From NCBI GenBank assembly GCA_003339415.1, contig PDHQ01000058.1, forward strand, positions 105,890-169,889: 64,000 nucleotides of DNA, read 5' to 3'. A program made the position numbers and the translations under genes. Positions 35,073 to 47,970 of this stretch are shown here, piece after piece. How positions within the stretch are numbered: position 1 is the first letter of the stretch; every line of letters begins with the position of its first letter. The notes under the pieces are model-generated. The model did no database searches. It worked only from the letters and a program-made list of their open reading frames with translations, and was not told where the DNA came from. The stretch is from Ophiocordyceps camponoti-saundersi (nom. inval.) (taxonomy: Eukaryota > Ascomycota > Sordariomycetes > Hypocreales > Ophiocordycipitaceae).

Positions 35073-36534
35073 TACCTGCGCGCCCCCCTTTGATTTTTTT
35101 TCCCTTGGCTCTTTTTGTTCTCGCCCTATTTGTTCTCCTTCTTCTTCCGAACGACGCCTCGCTCCTGGCCGCACGCACGACCCATCATCACCGTCGCCGA
35201 TTCGGTGACATTCCTTGTCCCCCTTTTTTTTTCCCAAACGGCGAATCACTGTAATGTGATGGACGATAATACGGCACGTCTGTCTCTGGCGATGTGCTAC
35301 TCCCCTTTCTCCCCCTCCCACGACACGACGCTCCTTGGCCGACGTATACCTACACGAGCATATTAGACACTCCTTTTACGAACGAAAGCCTACGACGATG
35401 AATAGATTTCACTCCTTGCGGACAAAAAGTTGGGTGAGACTGATGGCCAGTCGAGGGGGAAAAGATGTTAACGAGGGTGGTTTCATATTTCTGGTCATTT
35501 TTTTTTGTTCTAGCATGGCGTTGCTCGGACATGAAGCTCTGTTATCTTTTTTTTTTCTCGGGAGCATGAAACTGGAGTTGGATTTAATGGGCACGAGGCG
35601 GACGGGCCAAGTAATGCCGTCATGAAATGGACGGTTAATGGGTCTGGGTGGGAGATTCAGCAATAGATTCGCCGGTAATATCTGTGAGGTAAACGATGCA
35701 AGCAGTAGGCAACGGGAGTCGAGTGAGCGTCAATGAGGTGTAGGTAGGTAGGTAGGTAGGAATGCATATATGTATGTATGAAGGATTGAAGGAGTATCCG
35801 TAGACATGATAGCCTTTTGGCGCTTGCTAACTAACTGTCTGAAACGCGAGCCATATCCGTATGCATGATGTATGTACGTACATATACCTACCTACAGGCT
35901 ATCGATGGATGGCTGCGTGACTCGGGCCTTGGGGAACTGATGATAGCTGAGACGACCACGGTCCTTTTTTTTTGCACAGATTTTGCACATGAGTGCACAT
36001 TACCGTACCTAGCCGTGCATAGGAGTATCCGTGGTCAGGCGGTAGTGAAATTTCAGGAGGTATGTAAACATCTACTAGCAGTAAATGCACACATATCCGC
36101 ACGTTAGTGTATACATTTAGTGCATACATGCACCTTCCGTACGGATAGTACTACCCGATCTTATCTGCTAGGTATCCTGAAGCCTCCTCCTCCTCCTCCT
36201 CCTTCTCCTCCTCCCCGTGGATATCCTTATCCAAACGCCGCCCCCCCCCCCCCCCCCCTTCCGCCCCAAGTTTTTCCCGCGCCGTCACACCCCCTGCCCT
36301 TTACATACCTCTTCCTCACAACTCCCTTGCCCTGCTACCCTGCACTCGTTCAGCTTTTATCTCGTGTCGACGCGTTTTGCCTACCTACGTAAATATATCT
36401 CGATCGTGTCACCGTAGTGACCTTCTTTTCTTCTTCCTTTCACCACACTGTCGGCTCAAAACCTTTCCATCGCAACATCCTACCTACCTACTCGAGCACG
36501 CCTCTTTTTTTTTTCCCTCGTCAAGGACGAAAAG
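35073..36534. other. Intergenic region between regulator and Stc1-domain gene
   Basis: Contains a TAGG array (35742-35760), a near-perfect CCGTACGG palindrome (36135-36147), a CTC run (36182-36210), a poly-C run (36240-36258) and a CCTACCTA repeat. No gene supported. The C/T-rich end is the likely leader of the next gene. Confidence 0.5.
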
Positions 36535-38097
36535 ATGGCGCGATCTAGGAAGACGCCTCTGCCTTCGGTTGACTTGTGAGTTCTTCTTCTTGCCCTTTTA
36601 TTCGCTAGTGATTTCCTTCTTTCTCGCTGGCGGGAAGAGGGGGGAAGAAAAACAAAAATGTGAGATGGCAAACGGGTGCTAAAAGAGGTTTATCTTCAGC
36701 AGCAACAGCAGCAACGGCGCCCCGCAGCAGCTGGGTCAGCCTTCGGGCCCGACGAGGTTTCGATGCAAAGTCGGAGGAGAATGGCTGCCTTTGGCCTCCT
36801 TTTCCAACGCGCAGCAGAAGCTTGTTCAGCGACGTGGCGGTAGCATCAACCCTACTAATTCGGGAATGACTTGTCGTGATCATTCTGCTGCTAGTCGGTC
36901 TGAGCTGCGTTGTGATCTTTGCAATTTGATCAAGCCGATTTCGGAGTTTAGTAAGAATAACAGGCAAAGTGACGATCATGTTGAGTTTTCACCCTTTCCC
37001 TCTCTCTCTCTGACGTCTGTCTTTCTTTTGTATTCACTCAGTCGTTATTTTTCTTTTCTATGAAGTCTCTTGCTGACTTTCTCTCTCTTTTTTTTGGCCC
37101 GGCAGATGTGCAAACGTTGCTCTGCTTGGGATGAGACGCAGGAGCCTCATGTTACCCCCAGCCCTCTCGAGACGGGGCACAGATCTATTGAAGAAATGAA
37201 TCATGAGGCGTGGCCCAAGCAATTTAACGATAGCGCCGATTTTTTCGACGATGACTTGCCGCGGGTATGTTCTTCTGCCTTTCACCGTTACTTTTCTTAT
37301 ACCACTCTCTCGCGAACTAGGAGATGCCGTCGGGTTTACTGACTGATTTTTTACTCTTCGTCTAGGCGCCCATCACCGACTTGGCTTCCCTCGGTCTGGA
37401 AGACGACGAAGGCATCAAGGCCAGACTCCGCGGCATGCCGGGCGGAGAGTCGAACCCCGAGGCTCTCTCCCAGCTCGTCTCCTCCATGTTGCCGGCCGAC
37501 GACGAGTCGGAGTGCAGTGGTGCCAGCCAGGCTAGCTGCGTACCGTCGCTGCCGCCTCACCTGCGCACCAAGCAGAAGGAGAACCCTGCCAAGGCTGTCG
37601 TCTCCGACGCTTCAAGCGCAGAGAGCACGATCAATTACTCGTCGTCTGCCGCTTCTGTCCTACCCAGCCTGCCGCCCCACCTTCGCGGTCGGGCCATGAA
37701 GGGTAACGGTAGTGGTGGTCGGGCGGAAGATGGGAAGGTCACCTACAACGCCTACGCCCCTGACGGGAAGCTTCACCAGGGCGCCAAGTCCATGACGGTT
37801 CAGTCGACGACGTCTTCCAGGTCGGTCTCGTCGTCGATGATGACGACGACCGACGCCTCCGGCTGGCCGACCACCACGACCGTCAACCCTTGGATCCCGA
37901 ACAAGACCAACAACCACAAAAACGACAACCAGGGCAAGTCGCGCAAGAAAGGCGGCTGGGCAAAGCCCCCGCGCCTCTCGAGGACCGAACTTCGCCAGTA
38001 CGATCCCTGCATGTCCATGGGCGTCAAGCATATCGATCCGGTCGAGGAGGAGGCCCTTCAGATGGGATACTGCGAGTCCGAGGATTCGAAATACTGA
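36535..38097 (+). CDS. Stc1-domain zinc-finger protein
   Basis: Four exons: 36535-36575, 36700-36979, 37106-37264 and 37366-38097, giving 403 residues. Stc1 in fission yeast links RNA-interference complexes to the histone H3K9 methyltransferase machinery through a tandem LIM-like zinc domain. Here the domain spans residues 36-112: FRCKVGGEWLPLASFS with GMTCRDH for the first finger, then LRCDLCNLIKPISEFS and MCKRCSAW for the second (Cys36, Cys72, Cys85, Cys88, Cys109, Cys112 visible). The rest is Ser/Thr-rich with two copies of VPSLPPHLR/VLPSLPPHLR and a GWAKPP segment, probably disordered. Exon 2 has two adjacent CAG acceptors, so one residue may vary. Many filamentous fungi have Stc1-domain proteins whose role is untested, so function by homology is tentative. 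Confidence 0.83.
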
Positions 38098-39099
38098 TGG
38101 CTTCCCCCCTTCCCTTCCCTTTCCCCTTGTCTCTATTCGTTTTGGGGGAAGAGGTTTTTGCGGATAAGCCAGGGAATGGGGGTGAGACTTTGAGAGGGGC
38201 CAAAAAAAAAGAGGCTCCGTCTAGACGCTCCTTCGACCGCGCAGAGGATGGGGTGGCTTATCTTTTTTCTCTCCAGTTCTTCTGCTTTTGCTCTTCACCA
38301 TGGCGGTGCGGACGTGGACGGTCTTGAAGTTGCGAGACCGTTGTTTATTTCTTTTTCTTTCTTCACAGCAGGCGGGTTTGGCTGGCGTTTTTCTTTTCTC
38401 TTTTTTTTTCCTACCTTGTAGATACATGGAGGTTGCGCATAACCTACGGAGGTATCTAAGAGGCATCGACGGAGCTTTAGAGGGAGGGGATAGTAAAAAG
38501 GCGTGAATAGAGCAAAGGAGAATAAGTTTGTTTCCGTCACCTAAACATGGCATCATCGTCATCATCATCTTTCTTTCAATTCCTCTTGTGCAGTTCACTC
38601 GATACTGGACTAGGCCGTGAAAGCGGCGACAGCTTCATCTACGAATCGAACCGAGGACGGAGACGGTATGTTTCCAGGCTGGGGAAAACCTCCGTCGTCT
38701 TTGCTTCTCCTTTGAAGGTGAAGGCGTCACTTTCTTCCGAATATATACACGAGTGTATATAACAATGGTCAAGAATATCTCGAAGCAGGAAAAAAACGTA
38801 TCAAGAAGATGAGGAAAAGAGGAAAAAAAAGTTTCAAAAAAAAAATGGTTCATTATTCTGTAGTAGGGTCAAGATGACAAGTGAGGTTGGAGAAATATGT
38901 GACAGACTTGACATCATGTAGACAAGGCGAGAGGGCACGGCCGGACGGGTTTGGTTGGGTCCCGGGAATGGATGGGGAGGCGGAGGGGGAGGATGGAGGA
39001 GCGGGCTGGTTGTGACTTGGCCCTCATGTTTGGATGGGAAGAAAAAAAGACCCCCCGTAAGTATATATATGTATGTGTGTGTGTGTGTGTGTGGGTTGG
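38098..39099. other. Convergent intergenic region
   Basis: About 1 kb between the Stc1-domain gene and pyruvate dehydrogenase kinase, both ending here. A/T-rich runs near 38760-38850 suit 3' untranslated regions, and a GT run lies at 39075-39091. No gene seen. Confidence 0.5.
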
Positions 39100-40565
39100 T
39101 CATTGCAGAGGTTCGGAAGAGGAAGAGAGACGGTTGAGATGAAGGTAGACGTCGGTGCCGTAGCCCTCCATGGATATCAGCTTCAGATCGCCGCCAAAGT
39201 AGCGGGCGTAGAGGCGGGAAATGGGCAGGCCGTAGCCGAAGCCGGCCATGGGGGCCTTGAAGTCGCTCTTGTCAAAGTCCGGGTCGAGGTTGGGGGTGCG
39301 GTCGACGGTGGTGTACATGTAGGTCCAGACGAGGGGGATGGCGCTGCGGGGGATGCCGCCGCCCTCGTCCGAGATCTTGACAGTAATGTCCTCCTTGCCC
39401 TCGGCGACGATGACCTTTGTGACGGGAAAGTCCTGCTTGTCCATGCCGTGGGTCTCGACGACGGCGCGAAGCGAGTTCTTGAGCGTCTCGAACAGCATGT
39501 GCGACAGGTGGCCGGGCACGTACATGAAGTCGAGGTTGGGGTTGCAGACAAGCTGGATGCGGGGCGCCTCGAAGAGACCGTAGTGGTCCTCGCAGACGAA
39601 GCGGGCGTTTTCGATGGCCTCCTGGGCCAGGTCGCGGACGTTTGTCTTTGTGCAGATGACGCCGACGTAGGTCGGGTCACGGTGGTGGCTCTGGTCCGTC
39701 AGCGCAATGTGCTGGCCGATGAGCATGCGGATGCCGATGCGGGACATGTAGAAGCGGTCGAGGAAGGACTGTACGGTGCCGTTGATCTGCATGCGTTGAC
39801 GGCGACGCTTGTACTCGAGGATGCCCTGAGCCATGGTGGTGACGACGCCGTCGTGTCGGCGCTTGATCTTGTTGAGCGTCTGGGCGAACCTGTGGTTGTA
39901 CATTTGCAGCTCGGGAGGCCAGTCGCCGGTGTCGTCGACTGTGGCGAAGTAGCGCCTCGAGAGGGAACGGGACTTTCCGTTGCTGAGGCCGCCCCATCCG
40001 GAGGAGTCGCCCTCGTCGATGGAGGGATTGGGCGTCGCTTGGGGGAGCTGCTTTTGACGGCCCGAGTTTGTGAGACGGTCGCGGACATCTTTGCTGATGG
40101 TCGGCCGAGGGAGTTGAGTGATTTCCTGACGGTTTCAAGTTATTCTTTTTTGTTTGGAATCAACGTGCGGGATAGGGGAACATGTATGGATGTGGTGATA
40201 CCTCGAATGACTGGGCATACCAGTCTTTGACCTTTTGCACCGAGGGCATATCGTTGAGGCCATCGGGAAGATCGTCTAGTTCCTGAACGCGATGGGCGAG
40301 ACGGATTGGTAGCTCCTCGGCGAGAAACTGGGATGCGCGGAAGAGAGTGCCTGCAAGCTCGCCGGGGAAGGTCAGCCAGGAATTCGCTTCTTCTTTTTCT
40401 CCTTTCCTTTCTCCAACAGGCGGGGGAAAGGGGATTGTTCAATTACGGACCGGTTGAAGGCTTGTCGCCAAACTGCACCATCTGGCGCAAACTGACGCCT
40501 GTTGCGGGGAACTTGGCATAGTGGCGGATCGTGTCCATCAACCGATCCGTCGCTCTCCACGACAT
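39100..40565 (-). CDS. Mitochondrial pyruvate dehydrogenase kinase
   Basis: Protein kinase of the GHKL/histidine-kinase-like fold that phosphorylates and switches off the E1-alpha subunit of the mitochondrial pyruvate dehydrogenase complex. Exons: 40565-40451, 40350-40202 and 40125-39100, 429 residues. The N-terminal regulatory bundle shows GVSLRQMVQFG (residues about 23-33) and LAEELPIRLAHRV. The catalytic domain has the N-box ETLKNSLRAVVE (about 301-312), G1 box DEGGGIP (341-347) and G2 box GFGYGLPISRLYARYFGG (383-400). Fungi have two paralogous kinases (Pkp1, Pkp2) and a related branched-chain kinase; which one this is remains unsettled. Its promoter side abuts the retrotransposon block: the start codon lies 468 bases from the first LTR. 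Confidence 0.94.
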
Positions 40566-41032
40566 GATGGGGGAGTGTGGGGGGGGTGGAGGAGAGAGAA
40601 ATCGAAGCAGAAATGGAGAAGTAAGGTGTAATCCGAGGAAGAGGAAGACGATTGAGATGTTGATTTAGTTAGACAGGAGATGAACGTTGTTCCGAGACGG
40701 GGAGGACGGAGACACACAGAGAGGGGGAAAGGTTGTTGTGGAGAGTGAGTCAATGGATATCTCCTTTCCCCCTTCCACCGCCAGGAGCGTAAAAGCAAAA
40801 AAAAAAGGAACAAGGTAAACGTCACAGCGAAAGCCGAGGGCCCGGAAGCCGAGGTGGGAAGGGCGAGCGGGCGGGTTTCAAGGTGAAGATGGGGAGGGGT
40901 GTGACTCGTGAAGTGACTCTGTCTGTGGGTTGGTTGAGAGAGAGGGGGGAGGAAAAAAAAGCACCGGTTAATTATCGTCATTATGCTGCTGCCCCCCCCC
41001 CCCCCCCCATATTTGAGTAGAGGCATGTATGA
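40566..41032. promoter_or_regulatory. Promoter interval of pyruvate dehydrogenase kinase
   Basis: Whole upstream region available to the kinase gene before the retrotransposon LTR. It has normal base composition with no RIP signature, purine-rich runs and an 18-base poly-C run at 40991-41008. No specific site identified. Confidence 0.5.
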
Positions 41033-41234
41033 TGGCAGGCACGGGTCACTTGACCTAACTTAGTTACACAGGTGTGACTCTCATATTTTAGATATAGATA
41101 GATAGCTTAGGCTTTTCTAGTATATATATAATTAACCTTGCTTTTTGCTGCCTATATATAGGTCTCCCTTTATTATGCTTTTTATAGCTATATAAGGCTA
41201 TCTCTAATAGTTAGGTAACTCGGCTATTTATCTA
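41033..41234 (+). repeat. 5' LTR of copy 1
   Basis: 202 bases beginning TGGCAGGCAC and ending TTTATCTA. The first 45 bases still contain several CA and TG dinucleotides; the rest is depleted. The following bases, GTAACCGAGATAGGGGGC at 41235-41252, are a candidate primer-binding site. Confidence 0.9.
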
Positions 41235-41699
41235 GTAACCGAGATAGGGGGCTTATAGCCCTTAGCGCTAACCGCCTTACCTTCTATAAATTAGATTTAT
41301 ATAACTAACTAACTTAGCCTTTTTAACTAATATTACTAAAAGCCTTATCTTTACCCCCTTTTCCTCTTAGACCTTTTCTCTAATTAAGACCTAACTTTCT
41401 TTACCTAGTTTTTCCTTTTCTTAACCTATAAGGGCCTAATAGTTTTAGCCTCCTACCTCTTAGCTTATAGATATAGATAGCTCTTACTTAGACTAAATAC
41501 CTAACTTATCCCCTTCTCTTTTTTTTCCCCTTTTTTCTTTTCTCTCTTTTTTATATATACTAAAGATACTAAAACTATATATTAGAGTTATTATATTTAG
41601 TATCTTTTTCTTATTTAAGCCTTATATTAGTTCTTATTAATCTTAATTTATTCCTTATATTATCTAAATTTATTATAGCTTTCTAACTTAGATAATAGC

Positions 41700-44600
41700 C
41701 CTTATTCTCTAATACCTATTTTTAAATAGCTAAAGATATCCTAAACCTAGACCGAAGCCTAGATATAGATAAGCTTTTATCTTTAAATAGCTATAGCTAG
41801 GTTATTAAGACCCTTACTAATAGGGATATAGGTAAGTTTAGGGGTAATAATAATATTTATTAATAGCTAAAAGCTATTAACTTAGTATTTACTAAGCTTA
41901 ATAAAGCCGCTAAATATTATAATAAGAAAATTAAGGTTATAAATATTAACTTAATAAGTAAGGCTATAAATTTTATAAATAGTAATATTATATTTTACGA
42001 TATTTATAAGCGTACTAAGATAAGTAAAGCTATACTTAATAACTTTTATCTATTATAGATAATTTTAGAAGAAAAGTTTACTTTTAGTTATATTCTATAA
42101 TAGCTACGAATATTAGTATAGTTCGGCTAAAGCCTAGGCGAGTTTTTTTAAGCTTATTATTATAAAACTTACTAAACGCTTCGATTAGTTAATACTAAGG
42201 ACTTTATTTAAGGTAGCCTCTTATTATTAACTTTTAAAAGTATATTTTTAAATATAATAATTTATAAGTTTATTTCTAATATTACTAATTAAGAGTTATA
42301 TTATATTATTATATTATAATAAGCTACCGCCTTAACTAGCTTAGTAAAAGCTTAGGATATCGTTTAAGCTTTTATAAAAATCTAAGTAGCTAAATAAGCT
42401 AACCGCTAAGTTTAAGAGTAGGTAGCTATTATAGCTATAATAAGGGATCTCTTCTAGGAGAAATTTAGATATCTACCTAATATATTAGTAAAATAGCGCT
42501 TAGGCTTTATCCCGAGATAGGATCTTTAAGGTTAAGTATAAGAATAATAAGTAATACTTATAGCTTCTAACTTTACTAAAATATCCCTTATTAAATATAC
42601 TCCTTAGTAAGATATTTATAAAATAATATTATTTATAATACTTATTATAATAAGACCTAATTATTAAAATAAACTTAATAGAGTTAGTTAAGGTTAAGGT
42701 TAAGGATAAGGTAACTCTAGGCCTCCTAGGATAACGGGATACTAAGCACCTAAGTAGGTAGGTTTTATTATAATAAGTTATAATGCTAAGAATTTATTAA
42801 ATATCTATATTAATAATACCCTCTCCTTTTCTTAAGATTAACCTATATATATTTAGTATAGGGAAGCGGGCTATAAGGTATTAAATTATCTTACTCTATT
42901 TTATAAAAATTTATAAGCTTAGGAGAAAGATATCCTTAAGGGGCTTATTTTTAGTAAGTCTGCTAATACCCTAGGTATTAGGGGTCTAGCTATCCCGCTA
43001 CTAGCACTAATATAGTAGATTCCGGTATACTAGGTTAGTATTAGGTCTAATAATTACTTAGAATAATCCTTAACCTAAAAACTAATCTAATAGCTATATA
43101 ATATACTAGGTAAGTTAATAGGTAATTTATTTAGCTAAATTTACTTAAATATAGTCTTATTAGAGTTAGGCTTAGACTAAGGAAATACTACTCCTATTAC
43201 CTAAGCGACCCTTACTATTATAATAGATAAGTTAAATCTAAAGGAAAGCTTAGTAGATAAGTTAAATTAGATTATACTAATAAAAGATAATAAGGTTAAA
43301 CTTAATAAGATTATCTAAAAGGTATTTATAGTAATTATTATAATAATAGGCTTAGATAACCGTTATCCTATTAAGCGCCGATCTTTACGCTTAGATATTA
43401 TCGAAGAGACCTTTAAACTAGCTTTAAATCCTAAAGCTATACTCCGTTATAAGAAACTAGCTAAGGTTATAGAGGACCTAAGTATAGGATTTTTTAATAA
43501 GCTATATATATCTTAATAAGCTCCGAGAGGATTAGTAGAGGTATAGGCTAGAGATAGTATAGGTAATATTAATTAAGTTAAGCTAGTAAAATACTTTATT
43601 ATACTAATTAACTTAGTTAACTTTTAGCAGGTAAGTCTAGAAAGCGCTAAGTAGTTCTAATACCTATTATCACGTAAGCGATAAGCTCTAACTAAGATAA
43701 AGAAAGGAAAAGGTAAAGCTAAGGCTAGACCTAAAGCTAAGGTAACGATAATAGATAGTAATATTACTAGATTTAACTAATTTACGGCAAATACTAAATT
43801 ATAATAAGAGAACTCTATTAGGTAATTTAAAGTCTCGTATATTATTATATTTAATAAACTAGATAAGCGTATATCTCTTAAGCTATCCCCTACTACTATT
43901 TTAGCCGATTAAGGATCTTAGGTAAACTTTCTTAACCCTAACTTTATTTATAGATATAATATTAAAATTAGGCCCCTAAATAATATAAGGTTCTAAGGGT
44001 TACTTATAATAACTACTAATATAGGAAGGTAGCTAATTTAAAATTTTACTATCTTTTAAGTTTTTATATAAGGTATCGATAGGGAAATTTAGGCTATTAT
44101 TAAGCTTAAAAATAAGTTTATAGCTTTAGATAATATCCCTATTATCTTAGGACTCTTATAATTATTCGATATCGAAGCTATTATTAATATATAGGAGGGT
44201 ATTATTAAGATTAGTAAGACTTCTAAAGGGGATAAACTAATTATATTAGAGGGCCTAGTTATAGCTTTTACTAACTAGTAGAAGATTATACTCGCCCTTA
44301 ATACGCCGCCTTTACTAAAGAAGTTTATTAGAATACCTTTAAATTCTTCCTTATTCTTAGGAGAGAATATAAACTTAGATATAAATAGCTTTAATATTAA
44401 TTATATATCTAACGTAAAATCTTTAAACTAAAATATTAATAATAACCTAGGTATATTATTAAACTATATTTATAAAAGGCCTATATTTTTATATTATTTT
44501 TTAAATACTTTTATTTTAACTTAGTTACCTTTCTAATCTATTATATACCTTAACTAACGAGGAGAGATAATATAAGTATTAAAGCTAAGTTTTAAGATTA

Positions 44601-47600
44601 TTTTATACTAGCTTTATTTTACTCTAAATAGCTATTACCTAAGCCTCTTATAATTAAGGGAGCGATAGCTAGCTTAGAGGTTACCTCTAATATTAAGCGA
44701 TATTAGAGGCTAAATAGATAATATTAGCTAAGTCCCTAGGTAATAGAACCCCTAGTATCCTTATTCCCGATATAAAGAAAAGTCTAGCGATAAGATATTA
44801 ACTAAACTATTAATAGAGACTTAGTTATAAAGTAGTTCGACTTATATAGTATTACGCTCGGACCCCTAATTTTAGGATACTTAAGGGAGGAGATTATACG
44901 TATATTTTATATATATCGTAACCTCGAGGGTTAAGATATAAGGGATATATTACTAATAGACCTTTTCCTATATTACCTAAAGATTATACCTAGGATAAAA
45001 CTATAATACCGTAGTTAAAAAAGAAAATAGAATACTTTATAGCGGTATTAAATAAAGAAGATTATTCGTAAGAATATTAACTCCGGGATCTATAAGTATA
45101 TAGTAGTAGCTAATAGTAAACTAAGCTAATAGTTAGCTAAACTTATTATAATTATTAAAAATAAATCTAATCCCTAAGCTAAGTAAAAGCTAACGATAAA
45201 TTACTATAACGTAAATAAAGACTTACTAAGTATTACGATTCCCCTATTATTAGAATTTTATAACCGACTCTTAGACCTTAAGATTAGTTTATTTAATATA
45301 TTTAATTTAAAATATAGCTACTAAGCTATACTTATAGCCCTTAAGCTTCGTTATATTTTAGCGTTTTAAATCTTAGGTTTTTCTTAATTATAACTAATAA
45401 GATTTCTATAGGGAACCTAGTTAGCGGCCTATAGCTTTACTAAGATAATAAAGTTAGCTTTTAGGGCTATACTTAAACCTCTACCTAAGCTATCGCTACT
45501 AATAATACCCTTAAAAAGTAATTATATTATACCCCTAGATAATTATATCGACGATATCTTTACTAAGTATATAAGCTTCGAGGAGTAATAGTAGTTTATT
45601 AGGAACTACTTCTTACCGTAATTATTATAAGCTCTCCTCTAGTTAAGTTTTAAGAAGGTCTTCCTAGAAATAACGAATATCCTTATTATCGGATAGGTAT
45701 ACTATATAAGAGGTTAGATTACGATAAAGCTTAGCCGGCTATAGAAAATTAAAAACTAGCCTATGCCGGTAAACTAGCGATAAGTTTAAGCTTTCCTAGG
45801 AGCTATAAGCTTATATCGAAGATAGATTACTAATTATACGGAGCTCTCTAAACTTCTAACTAAACTTACCGGGAATATACCCTTCGTTTAGGGCCTATAT
45901 AAAGCCCTCTTTTTTACGATCTTAAAATCTATAGCTAAAGCCGTAATAGTAATATATAGCCCTAAGCTTAATAAGCCGGTATAGGTTTATACTAATATAT
46001 CGAAATATAGCGTAGGCTACGTTATATTATAGGAAAGAGATAAGGTTAAAGTGCCTATTCTCTATAATTCCTTCCTACTTATAAAAACCTAGCAGAATTA
46101 TAAAATATATAAGAGGGAACTTTATATTATTATCGAGTTTTATTAATAATATAAGCATTTCTTTTATACTATCTAGCTATTAGTAATCTTTACCGACTAC
46201 CTACTTTTAACCTAGTTCCTAAAAGTAAAAAGATATAAGGGTATCTATATTAGGTAGGTAATAAAGCTAAGGTAGCTTAATATTATCCTCGAATATATTT
46301 CTAGAGATAGAAATACTACGGTAAATAGCTTATTACGGACTTTATTCCTATTTAATAATTATAATATTCTAGATATTATAGATTTTAGCTACTTTAACCT
46401 AGGTAAGGGCTTATAGAGATAGAAGAATAGAAAAACTAGCTTCGAGGACTTACTTAAATATTTAAAGGGTAATAAGATTAAGATACTATTAGTAGATAAG
46501 TCTAAGTAAGCCCTACCTAAGCTATCTTAGCTATAATAAGACGCCCTTAAGTTATTATAATAGTAGATAGGATAGAAATTACCTAAGGAACTTATATTAA
46601 TAATAGTTACTCTAAGATAGCTTAATACCTTTATATCTTTAGCTAGATTTACTTAAAATACCTAGTATAGGGAATTAGTTAGATAGCTAACTAAGGGAAG
46701 ATTAACTAATCCTCGGGACCGGATTAGATTAGCATAAGTAAAATAATAAGCCTTATCCTTTTAATAGTACCCTAAGCGGCATATCCTCTTATATCGCCAC
46801 CTATCTAGAGATTAGCAGCGTTACCTTTTACTAGATAAAGTGCCTAAAATACTAAGATAGGCCTATAATAAAGTAAAATACTTTAGCTTAAAGCTAATAT
46901 ATAGATAACTTTTTACTTATATCTTCTAGCTAAATATAGCTTAAGATATTATAGCTTACGTAAAAAGCTATATTAAGTATTTATTCTTTATACCTTACGT
47001 GCTTAAGTTACTAAATTAGCTTATTATTATTAGCGCCCCGTTCTAAGTTATTAGTATAGACTATATTAGGCCGTTCCCTACTACTAGTAATAGTGCTAAG
47101 TTCGTGCTAGTTATTATTAACTACTTCTTAAGGTTTACTTAGTTAATAGCGTGCTAGATAGTAAGTATATTAGAAACCTTAGTTCGACTACGAAGCTAGA
47201 TAGACTTCGTAGCCCTTATACTTATAGCTATATACTTAAACCTTAGATCTGCCTTCTTATCTAGAGAAGTAGCCGCTTTCCTAAAAGCTTAATATATTAC
47301 CTATATCCTAGCCTTATCTAAGTCTTACCGAAATATTAGCCTCGTTAAAGTTATAAATCGGATCTTCTTATAAGTTCTAAATCGAGCTAAGCTTAAGGAA
47401 TTATCTTAGTTAGACTACTTATCGAAAGTTATAAGATAGCTAAATTATAGGATAGTTCGAATACTTAGTTTCTCGCTATCTAAGATTCTATATAGTATAT
47501 AGTAAGATAAGTTATTACCCCTTACCCTATCCTTAGAAGTTTTTAAGGCTCTTAAAGCTAGTAAGAAGGTAGAATAGCTTATAGGAGGTCGATATACTAA

Positions 47601-47970
47601 TCTAATTCTACGTTATATTACTAAAGCTTCTAACCGGAGGGGCCTAGTAAAAGCTAAGTTTAAATTAAAAGCTAAAGGCTATAGATATTATTAGGAAATA
47701 GTTAAGATAGCTAGATTTAAGCTAGGTAATCTTATATACGTAGCTAGGGAAGGTAAACTTACTAAGCTATAGCTAACCTAAGTTAGCCCTTTTAAGCTAA
47801 ACTAGTAGGTAGGAAAAGTCTTATAGACGATTCGCTATATAAACGGTATTATAGTTAAGGGTATAGTAAACTTAACCTTTTACTAGGACTTATTAAAGTA
47901 CTTCCTTATACGGCCTAAATACCTAAGAAGCGATAATTAGCAGATACCGGCTATATTAGCTAGCTTATAA
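41700..47970 (+). pseudogene. gag-pol remnant of copy 1
   Basis: Sense-strand coding remnant interrupted by many TAA/TAG codons. A gag-like frame is readable from about 41750; a protease-like IPIILGLL segment near 44138-44160 lies in that same phase. Reverse transcriptase (YIDDI at 45544), RNase H (46186) and integrase (47047) share another phase. A C-terminal segment (VSPFKLN, then DLLKYF) near 47790-47900 resembles the GPY/F module that follows gypsy integrases. Coding ends near 47970. The boundary between phases was not located. Nonfunctional. Confidence 0.8.

Noticed and set aside
38640..38710. Possible tRNA B-box (GGTTCGATTCG on the minus strand)
   Set aside because: No matching A-box or cloverleaf could be drawn around it.
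39073..40230. 385-codon plus-strand open frame
   Set aside because: Antisense shadow of pyruvate dehydrogenase kinase; crosses its intron and has no recognisable domain.
41235..41252. Primer-binding site assignment to a specific tRNA
   Set aside because: The sequence is in the right place, but the expected TGG start is altered and no tRNA can be matched by eye, so only a candidate is noted.
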